Assembly: GCA_016869285.1 (NCBI GenBank)
Contig: VGEN01000018.1
Coordinates: forward strand, 1 to 45,138
Length of the DNA stretch: 45,138 nucleotides
Source of the DNA: Alphaproteobacteria bacterium
Lineage (GTDB): Bacteria; Pseudomonadota; Alphaproteobacteria; SHVZ01
Reading direction: 5' to 3'
A program made the position numbers and the translations under genes. Under the pieces are notes generated by a model. The model did no database searches, was not told the DNA's origin, and saw nothing but the letters and a program-made list of their open reading frames with translations. Position 1 is the stretch's first letter, and every line of letters begins with the position of its first letter. Positions 39,285 through 45,138 of this stretch are shown here, piece after piece.

Positions 39285-40862
39285 TCAGAAGCTTAGCGTT
39301 CGCACCCGCTCCACCTGCTTCAGGTTCCTCACCTTCTCGATGACCTCTTCCGGAATCGCCTGGTCGACCTCGATCAGGCAGAGCGCGTCCTTGCCCGGCG
39401 CGGTCCGCCCCAGATGGAAGGTGGCGATGTTGATTCCGGCCGAGCCCAGCACGGTGCCGATGGCGCCGATGAAGCCCGGCTTGTCCTTGTTTCGGACGTA
39501 GAGAAGATGCTTGCCGAAATCGGCCTCGATTGCGATGTCCTGGACCGCGACCAGGCGAGGGCGGGTGCCGCCGATCAGCGTGCCGTCGGCCGAGCGCGAG
39601 CGTGCCTCGGTGACGACGGTGAGCCGCAGCAGGGTCTGGTAGTCGCAGTCGCGCTCGTGGCGGGTCTCGGTCACGGCGATGTTGCGCTGGCGCGCGATCT
39701 CAGGCGCATTGACCATGTTGGCGCTGTCCAGCATCGGCCGAAACAGGCCGGCGAGCGCCGCCTGCATCATCGGTCGCGGGTTGAGCTCGGCCGCCTGGCC
39801 TTCGAGCTCGAGCGTTACCGCCGTCACCTCGCGCTCGACCACCTGCCCCAGCATCGAGCCGAGTAGCTCGGCCAGCCGCATATAGGGTTTCAGCCTCGGT
39901 GCCTCCTCGGCCGAGACCGAGGGCATGTTGAGCGCGTTGGTGACGGCGCCGGTCAGGAGAAAATCGCTCATCTGCTCGGCGATCTGGAGCGCGACCTTCT
40001 CCTGCGCCTCGGTCGTCGAGGCGCCGAGATGGGGAGTGGCGATCACCTGGTCGAGGGCGAACAGCGGATTGTCCTTGGCCGGCTCGGCCAGGAAGACATC
40101 GAGCGCGGCGCCGGCGACATGACCGGACTCGATCGCCGCCTTCAGATCCTCCTCGACGATGAGGCCGCCGCGCGCGCAGTTGATGATGCGCACCCCCTTC
40201 TTCATCTTGAGCAGCGCTTTGGCGTCGATGATGTTCCTCGTCGATTCCGTCAGCGGCGCGTGCAGCGAGATGAAGTCGGCGCGCTCGAGCAGCGCGTCGA
40301 GCTCGACCTTGTCGATGCCGAGCGCCTTGGCACGGTCCTCGATCAGGAAGGGATCGAAGGCGACCACCTTCATCTTCAGGCCGAGCGCGCGGTCGGCGAC
40401 GATCGAGCCGATATTGCCGCAACCGACGATGCCGAGCGTCTTGCCCGACAGCTCGACACCCATGAAGCGGTTCTTCTCCCATTTGCCGGCGCGGGTCGAG
40501 CGGTCGGCTACAGGGATCTCGCGCGCGAGCGCGAACATCAACGCGATCGCGTGCTCGGCCGTGGTGATGGCGTTGCCATAGGGCGTGTTCATCACCACGA
40601 CGCCCTTCTGCGTCGCGGTCTTGATGTCGACATTGTCGACGCCGATGCCGGCGCGGCCGACGACCTTGAGGTTGGTCGCGACCTCGAGCACCTCGCGCGT
40701 CACCTTGGTCGCCGAGCGGATAGCGAGCCCGTCATAGGCGCCGACGATGGCGCGGAGCTGGTCGGGCTTGAGGCCGGTCTTGACGTCGACCTCGATGCCG
40801 CGCGCCCGGAAGATCTCGACGGCGCGCGGGGAAAGCTCATCGGAGATGAGGACTTTGGGCAT
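39285..40862 (-). CDS. serA: D-3-phosphoglycerate dehydrogenase SerA
   Basis: NAD-dependent oxidation of 3-phosphoglycerate, the first step of serine synthesis. The 525-residue long form has: catalytic domain halves; NAD loop GCGNIG (147-152); Arg, Glu and His catalytic residues in INCARGGLI, the AALDVF region and TPHLGAST; an intervening ASB domain (about 320-450) typical of long SerA; and a C-terminal ACT domain (about 453-525) ending [15 protein letters not shown]. The ACT domain suggests serine feedback control. It follows serC by 12 bases. Confidence 0.96.
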   Translation of the reverse strand: MPKVLISDELSPRAVEIFRARGIEVDVKTGLKPDQLRAIVGAYDGLAIRSATKVTREVLEVATNLKVVGRAGIGVDNVDIKTATQKGVVVMNTPYGNAITTAEHAIALMFALAREIPVADRSTRAGKWEKNRFMGVELSGKTLGIVGCGNIGSIVADRALGLKMKVVAFDPFLIEDRAKALGIDKVELDALLERADFISLHAPLTESTRNIIDAKALLKMKKGVRIINCARGGLIVEEDLKAAIESGHVAGAALDVFLAEPAKDNPLFALDQVIATPHLGASTTEAQEKVALQIAEQMSDFLLTGAVTNALNMPSVSAEEAPRLKPYMRLAELLGSMLGQVVEREVTAVTLELEGQAAELNPRPMMQAALAGLFRPMLDSANMVNAPEIARQRNIAVTETRHERDCDYQTLLRLTVVTEARSRSADGTLIGGTRPRLVAVQDIAIEADFGKHLLYVRNKDKPGFIGAIGTVLGSAGINIATFHLGRTAPGKDALCLIEVDQAIPEEVIEKVRNLKQVERVRTLSF

Positions 40863-40874
40863 GGTCGGAACTCC

Positions 40875-42029
40875 TTAGGCGGCCCTGGCGCGGGCATAGG
40901 CCCAGTCGAGCCAGGGCGTGAGGGCTTCGAGATCGGCGGCTTCCACGGTGGCGCCGCACCAAATGCGCAAGCCCGGCGGCGCATCGCGATAGGAGGCGAT
41001 GTCGTAGGCGACGCCCTCCTTCTCAAGCGCGCTGGCAACTCCCTTGGCGATGGCTGCCTGAGCCGCCTCGCTCTGGCCGAGGAACCACGGATCGACGAAG
41101 GACAGGCAGACCGAGGTCGAGGACCGCGTCACCGGGTCCTTGACCAGGAATCCGACCCATCCGGTGCGGTCGACCCAGTCGGTGAGCACCTTGAGGTTTG
41201 CTTGGCTGCGCGCGATCAGCCCTTTGAGCCCGCCGACCCGCTCGGCCCATCTCAATCCGTCGAGCGCGTCCTCGACCGCGAGCATCGAGGGTGTGTTGAT
41301 GGTGTCGCCCTTGAACGGCGCCTCGTCGAGCTTGCCGCCCTTGGTCATGCGGAAGAGCTTTGGCAGCGGCCAGGGCGGTACATAGCTTTCGAGGCGCTGA
41401 ACCGCCCGCGGCGACAGCGCCAGCATGCCGTGCTGCGCCTCGCCACCCAGCACCTTCTGCCAGGACCAGGTGACGACATCGAGCTTCGGCCAGGGAAGCT
41501 CCATGGCAAAGGCGGCCGAGGTCGCATCGCAGATCGCAAGACCGTCCCGGTCGTCGGGAATCCAGCTCCCGTCCGGAATCTTCACGCCCGAGGTCGTGCC
41601 GTTCCAGGTGAAGACCACGTCGCGCGCCCAGTCGACGGCCTTCAGATCGGGCAGCAGACCGTAGGGCGCCTTCAGCACGCGGGCGTCCTTGAGCCTGAGC
41701 TGCTTGACGATGTCGGTCGCCCAACCCTCCCCGAAGCTCTCCCACGCCAGCACCTCGACCGGGCGAGCCCCGAGCAGGCTCCAGAGCGCCATCTCGACGG
41801 CGCCAGTGTCCGAGGCCGGGACGATCGCAAGCCGGTAGTCGGCCGGCATGCCGAGGATCGTGCGCGAGCGCTCGATCACCTCGACCAGCCGCGCCTTGCC
41901 CTCTTTCGAGCGGTGCGAGCGGCCGACCAGCGCGTCTTCGAGCGCCTTCAGCGACCAGCCGGGCCGCTTGGCGCAGGGACCAGAGGAAAAATGGGGGGAT
42001 TTCGGACGGAGTCCGGGTGTCGTCGTCAT
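40875..42029 (-). CDS. serC: Phosphoserine aminotransferase SerC
   Basis: A PLP enzyme converting 3-phosphohydroxypyruvate and glutamate to phosphoserine, and also serving pyridoxine synthesis. The 384-residue protein is of the alphaproteobacterial type: [13 protein letters not shown] near the N-terminus, [36 protein letters not shown], and PLP lysine Lys192 in [14 protein letters not shown]. It forms a serC-serA operon with the preceding leader and is divergent from hisZ. Confidence 0.95.
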   Translation of the reverse strand: MTTTPGLRPKSPHFSSGPCAKRPGWSLKALEDALVGRSHRSKEGKARLVEVIERSRTILGMPADYRLAIVPASDTGAVEMALWSLLGARPVEVLAWESFGEGWATDIVKQLRLKDARVLKAPYGLLPDLKAVDWARDVVFTWNGTTSGVKIPDGSWIPDDRDGLAICDATSAAFAMELPWPKLDVVTWSWQKVLGGEAQHGMLALSPRAVQRLESYVPPWPLPKLFRMTKGGKLDEAPFKGDTINTPSMLAVEDALDGLRWAERVGGLKGLIARSQANLKVLTDWVDRTGWVGFLVKDPVTRSSTSVCLSFVDPWFLGQSEAAQAAIAKGVASALEKEGVAYDIASYRDAPPGLRIWCGATVEAADLEALTPWLDWAYARARAA

Positions 42030-42053
42030 CGCCTATCCCTTTCAGAATAGATG

Positions 42054-42118
42054 CGCCCCGGTGGGGGGGCGTGGCCCGGCCCGGACGCTAAGGGCGTTGC
42101 ACCGTCGGGGTCAACGCC
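42054..42118 (-). ncRNA. Candidate serC leader RNA
   Basis: Two hairpins lie in the 5' leader of serC on the minus strand: GGCGTTG/CAACGCC (arms 42118-42112 and 42099-42093, 12-base loop) and CGCCCC/GGGGCG (arms 42071-42066 and 42059-42054, 6-base loop). A structured serC leader upstream of serC-serA operons is established in alphaproteobacteria, and the operon and position match. In the described motif the last stem covers the ribosome site; here it ends about 12 bases before AGGG, so the match is partial. TAGGCG is repeated near 42115-42120 and 42030-42035, allowing an alternative pairing with the GC-rich arms. Confidence 0.45.
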
Positions 42119-42224
42119 TATGCGGCACTGCGTCACCAGGTCACGGCTTTGCTCGGAGGTTGCCGCCTTTAGCCAAACCGGCTACTCATCCCGCGCCGCA
42201 CAATTCCCGATCGGAAAGCCTCTC

Positions 42225-43394
42225 GTGTCCCAGTCCGCCAGCGGATCGGATCTGACCTCCCGCGCGCTCCTGCCCCAGGGGTTGCGCGACGTCCTGCCGC
42301 CGGATGGCGACCACGAGACAAAGGTGGTCGAGACGTTGATGGCGTGCTTTGCCGCCTATGGCTACGAGCGCGTGAAGCCGCCGCTGGTCGAGTTCGAGCA
42401 GAGCCTCTTGGGACAGGTCAGCGCCTCGGTCGCCAATCGCACCTTTCGCATGATGGACCCGATCTCGCAGCGGATGATGGCGCTTCGGCCCGACATGACG
42501 CTGCAGGTGGCGCGGATCGCGACCACGCGGCTCAAGAAGGCGCCACGGCCGGTACGCCTCTCCTATGCCGGCGAGGTCATGCGGGTGATGGGCTCGCAGC
42601 TCTCGCCGGAGCGCGAGTTCACCCAGGTCGGTTTCGAGATGATCGGCGCCGAGACGCCGGAGTCCGACGCCGAGGTCATCCTGATCGCCGCCGAAGCGGC
42701 GCGGCGCGTCGGCGTCAAAGGACTCTCGATCGACTTGATGGCGCCGAACCTCGTGCCGTCCCTGCTCGCCGCGCATGGGATCGAGGGCGCCGAGGCGCAG
42801 GCGTTCCGGACCGCGCTCGACGGCAAGGATGCCGGCGCCATCGCCAAGCTCGGCGGGCCGGCGCCGCTGGTTGCGAAGCTCCTGGCCGCTTCGGGCCCGA
42901 TCGCGCCGGGACTCTCAGCGCTCGAGAAGGTCGATCTTCCGATCGATGCGCGCGCTCATGTGGAGTCGCTGAAAGCGGTCTCGCGCCTGGTCCAGGCCGC
43001 CGACCCGCAGATCGTGCTGACCGTCGACGCGGTCGAGAACCGCGGCTTCGCCTATCACACCGGCGTCAGCTTCTCGCTGTTCGTGCGTGGCGTGCGCGGC
43101 GAGCTCGGCCGCGGCGGCCGCTATCGTGCCGGCGAGACCGGCGAGCCGGCGACGGGCCTCACCTTCTATATGGACACCGTGATCCGCTCGCTCCCGGCGG
43201 CCTCGACCGGGCGCAAGGTCTTCCTGCCGCACGGAACCCGTGCGGATGTCGGCCGGCGCCTGCGCGAGCAGGGATGGGTCACCGTCGCCGGCCTGACGCC
43301 CGTCGCCGACGCTGCGGCGGAAGCGCGCCGGCTCGGCTGCACTCACCTTGCCGGGGCCGACGGCAACATCCAGTCAATCGAGCGTGCGGCATGA
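42225..43394 (+). CDS. hisZ: ATP phosphoribosyltransferase regulatory subunit HisZ
   Basis: A histidyl-tRNA synthetase paralogue that activates the short form of HisG, the first enzyme of histidine synthesis. The 389-residue protein begins [13 protein letters not shown] (about 12-24). It has the motif-2-like region [13 protein letters not shown] and [11 protein letters not shown], and [18 protein letters not shown], but lacks an anticodon-binding domain. GTG 42225 with GGAAAG upstream is chosen; the open frame back to 42051 covers the serC leader region and is unlike HisZ. hisG is not in the window. The stop overlaps purA (ATGA). Confidence 0.92.
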   Translation: MSQSASGSDLTSRALLPQGLRDVLPPDGDHETKVVETLMACFAAYGYERVKPPLVEFEQSLLGQVSASVANRTFRMMDPISQRMMALRPDMTLQVARIATTRLKKAPRPVRLSYAGEVMRVMGSQLSPEREFTQVGFEMIGAETPESDAEVILIAAEAARRVGVKGLSIDLMAPNLVPSLLAAHGIEGAEAQAFRTALDGKDAGAIAKLGGPAPLVAKLLAASGPIAPGLSALEKVDLPIDARAHVESLKAVSRLVQAADPQIVLTVDAVENRGFAYHTGVSFSLFVRGVRGELGRGGRYRAGETGEPATGLTFYMDTVIRSLPAASTGRKVFLPHGTRADVGRRLREQGWVTVAGLTPVADAAAEARRLGCTHLAGADGNIQSIERAA

Positions 43395-44680
43395 CCAACG
43401 TCGTGGTGGTCGGCGCCCAATGGGGCGATGAAGGCAAGGGCAAGGTCGTCGACTGGCTGTCCGAGCGGGCGGACGTCGTCGTCCGATTCCAGGGCGGCCA
43501 CAATGCCGGCCACACGCTGGTCATCGGCAACACGACCTACAAGCTGAGCCTGCTGCCCTCGGGCGTGGTGCGCGGCAAGCTCTCGATCCTGGGCTCCGGC
43601 GTGGTCCTTGATCCCTGGCATCTGCTGAAGGAGATCGAGATCCTGAAGGGCCAGGGCGTCGAGGTGACGGCCGACACGCTCCGGATCGCCGAGAACTGCA
43701 CGCTGATCCTCCCGGTGCACCGCATCCTCGATCTCGCCCGCGAGGAGGCAAGGGGCGATGCGAAGATCGGCACCACGGGGCGCGGCATCGGCCCGGCCTA
43801 TGAGGACAAGGTCGGCCGCCGCGCCATCCGCGTCTGCGATCTCGCCGATCCGGCGACGCTGCCCGACAAGGTCCATCAGTTGCTGCTGCACCACAACGCG
43901 CTTCTGACCGGCCTCGGCAAGGACAAGGTCGATGCGGGCGAGCTTGTCGCGATGCTGACCGACATCGCACCGAAAGTGCTGCCCTATGCCGAGCCGGTGT
44001 GGATGCGTCTCGACGAGCTGCGCCGTTCCGGGCGCCGCATCTTGTTCGAGGGCGCTCAGGGAACCCTGCTCGACGTCGATCACGGGACCTATCCCTACGT
44101 TACCTCGTCCAACACCGTGGCGCCGCAGGCGGCGACCGGCTCGGGTCTCGGCCCGCGGCACGTCGGCTACGTCCTCGGCATCGTCAAGGCCTATACGACC
44201 CGCGTCGGCTCCGGGCCGTTCCCGACCGAGCTGCATGACGAAATCGGCAAGCGTATCGGCGAGGTCGGGCGCGAGTTCGGTACGGTAACGGGCAGGCCGC
44301 GGCGTTGCGGCTGGTTCGACGCGGTGCTGGTCCGCCAGTCGATCCGGCTCGGCGGCATCGACGGCATCGCGCTGACCAAGCTCGATGTGCTCGACGGCCT
44401 CAAGGAGCTCAAGGTCTGCGTCGGCTACCAGCTCGACGGGATGACGCTGCGCCATCTGCCGGCAGCTGCTCCGGCGCAGGCCCGCGTGCGCCCGATCTAC
44501 GAGGTGTTTGAAGGCTGGTCGCAGTCGACCAAAGGCGCACGCTCCTGGGTCGACCTGCCGGCGATGGCGGTAAAGTACGTGCGGCGCATCGAGGAGCTGA
44601 TCGGCTGTCCGGTTGCGTTGCTCTCGACCAGCCCGGAGCGCGAGGACACGATCCTGGTCCGCGATCCGTTCACCGATTGA
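43391..44680 (+). CDS. purA: Adenylosuccinate synthetase PurA
   Basis: The GTP-dependent enzyme joining IMP and aspartate, the first committed step to AMP. The 429-residue protein begins with the P-loop GDEGKGK (12-18, catalytic Asp13) and has catalytic His41 in GGHNAGHTL. It also has [40 protein letters not shown] (as [17 protein letters not shown] and VTSSN) and the aspartate loop [12 protein letters not shown], then [11 protein letters not shown] 43391 overlaps the hisZ stop. Histidine and purine synthesis share AICAR, so pairing these genes makes metabolic sense. Confidence 0.97.
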   Translation: MTNVVVVGAQWGDEGKGKVVDWLSERADVVVRFQGGHNAGHTLVIGNTTYKLSLLPSGVVRGKLSILGSGVVLDPWHLLKEIEILKGQGVEVTADTLRIAENCTLILPVHRILDLAREEARGDAKIGTTGRGIGPAYEDKVGRRAIRVCDLADPATLPDKVHQLLLHHNALLTGLGKDKVDAGELVAMLTDIAPKVLPYAEPVWMRLDELRRSGRRILFEGAQGTLLDVDHGTYPYVTSSNTVAPQAATGSGLGPRHVGYVLGIVKAYTTRVGSGPFPTELHDEIGKRIGEVGREFGTVTGRPRRCGWFDAVLVRQSIRLGGIDGIALTKLDVLDGLKELKVCVGYQLDGMTLRHLPAAAPAQARVRPIYEVFEGWSQSTKGARSWVDLPAMAVKYVRRIEELIGCPVALLSTSPEREDTILVRDPFTD

Positions 44681-44692
44681 CCCGATAGCCGT

Positions 44693-44751
44693 CCCGGCCG
44701 CATAAATGGCCGGGCGGGCGCCGGCGGACCGATTCGGACCGTCCGCCCGCC
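44693..44751 (+). terminator. Paired hairpins after purA
   Basis: CCCGGCC/GGCCGGG (44693-44699 with 44708-44714) is followed by two competing stems, GGCGGAC/GTCCGCC (44723-44729 with 44741-44747) and GGCGGGC/GCCCGCC (44713-44719 with 44745-44751). Only a short TTCTC follows. It may slow or end transcription before the next gene, which has its own strong GAGGAGG ribosome site. Confidence 0.4.
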
Positions 44752-44784
44752 TTCTCGCCCCGAATCGGGCGCGCGAGGAGGTCG

Positions 44785-44833
44785 ATGGCGGAAGCGGGCA
44801 ACAATGCCAATGTCGCCGGCGCTGTCACGCTAG
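44785..44833 (+). pseudogene. Gene cut off after about 16 codons by IS copy B
   Basis: ATG 44785 follows GAGGAGG at ideal spacing and encodes MAEAGNNANVAGAVTL, then enters the IS at CTAG. The open frame continues for 73 codons, but the added part is translated IS end and transposase in a wrong frame, so the gene is very probably inactivated. The 16 residues are too few to identify. The rest of the gene should be on the far side of the element. rpoH or another gene after purA is a guess from gene order in relatives only. Confidence 0.6.
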
Positions 44834-45138
44834 AGCATTTTCCGATCTGTCTGAATCGTCAGGGATTCCCAATCCTGTCGCGATGTGATTCAAGATGCCT
44901 GCTGGAGGAGGAGGCCAGCGGGCATGGGAGTTCCCCTATCAGAGGATCTTCGTGTTCGTGTGGTGCGGGCGGTCGAGGACGGATTGTCTCGGCGCCAGGC
45001 TGCTGAGCGGTTCGGGGTCGGTGTGTCGAGCGCGATCCGGTGGGTGGATGAGTGGCGTCGCAGCGGCCGCACGGCGGCCTTGGCTCAGGGCGGCGACCGG
45101 CGGTCTGATCGGATCGAGGCGGAGGCGGCCTTTCTGCT
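44830..45138 (+). mobile_element. IS630-family element, left-end fragment (copy B)
   Basis: The same 309 bases as 1-309, in inverted orientation and without a single difference seen. It begins at CTAG (44830-44833), directly after host sequence GTCACG, and continues past the window end. The non-coding end (44834-44923) precedes the transposase start. It interrupts the gene beginning at 44785. Confidence 0.85.
44924..45138 (+). CDS. IS630-family transposase, N-terminal part (runs off window)
   Basis: Starts at ATG 44924 and encodes the same 71 visible residues as copy A, with the helix-turn-helix region and the GGDRRSDRIE segment. GGAGGAGGAGG lies just upstream. The catalytic domain is beyond the window. 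It is co-directional with purA and the interrupted gene. Confidence 0.8.
   Translation, partial: MGVPLSEDLRVRVVRAVEDGLSRRQAAERFGVGVSSAIRWVDEWRRSGRTAALAQGGDRRSDRIEAEAAFL

Noticed and set aside
40029-42050. A 673-codon open frame on the plus strand opposite serA and serC
   Set aside because: It has no family motif, its composition is that of an antisense frame (Asp/Arg/Gly/Ala-rich), and it lies over two well-supported genes.
42051-42224. Upstream extension of hisZ by 58 codons
   Set aside because: It overlaps the serC leader hairpins, is low-complexity Gly/Pro/Arg, and the HisZ similarity starts after GTG 42225.

Overview
The window is GC-rich chromosomal DNA, very probably from an alphaproteobacterium. 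The support is the complete mraZ-to-ftsZ division and cell wall cluster followed by lpxC-bamD, a serC-serA pair diverging from hisZ-purA, a fused two-domain aminoethylphosphonate permease, and the family features of the FtsZ, MurE and RNase P RNA genes. Genus cannot be fixed by reading; a Rhodospirillales/Rhizobiales-like lineage is only an inference.

Layout. (1) Bases 1-309 and 44830-45138 are perfect inverted copies of one end of an IS630-type element, each carrying the first 71 codons of the transposase and running off the window. (2) 306-20747, all on the minus strand and read from right to left: mraZ-rsmH-ftsL-ftsI-murE-murF-mraY-murD-ftsW-murG-murC-murB-ddlB-ftsQ-ftsA-ftsZ, a strong terminator, then lpxC-bamD. 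Most junctions overlap by 1-14 bases, suggesting coupled translation. The mraZ promoter is overlaid by five TGGG boxes at exact 10-base steps, the expected MraZ operator. (3) 21041-21472: rnpB with a clear promoter. (4) 21480-28789: assorted genes: a Crp/Fnr regulator, a TerB-DnaJ co-chaperone, an orphan TRAP binding protein, a threonine dehydratase-like enzyme, a hypothetical protein, an FAD-linked D-lactate/glycolate-type dehydrogenase coupled to a DOPA-dioxygenase-like protein, a cytochrome P460-like lipoprotein and a flavin reductase. (5) 28776-39242: a 2-aminoethylphosphonate (AEP) uptake and degradation operon, phnW-phnA-phnY-phnS-phnT-phnUV, with a divergent LysR regulator. It continues without a gap into a 62-residue lipoprotein, a methyltransferase and an enoyl-CoA hydratase/isomerase. 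(6) 39285-44680: serA and serC (minus), a probable serC leader RNA, hisZ and purA (plus), then a gene cut off after about 16 codons by the second IS copy.

How it works together. Region 2 makes lipid II from UDP-MurNAc, flips and polymerises it at the septum under FtsZ/FtsA control, and starts lipid A and outer-membrane protein assembly (lpxC, bamD). Region 5 should import AEP, transaminate it to phosphonoacetaldehyde (PhnW), oxidise that to phosphonoacetate (PhnY) and hydrolyse it to acetate and phosphate (PhnA). The three genes at the end of this operon are the least explained part of the window. The dense long reading frames antisense to these genes are treated as artefacts of high GC.
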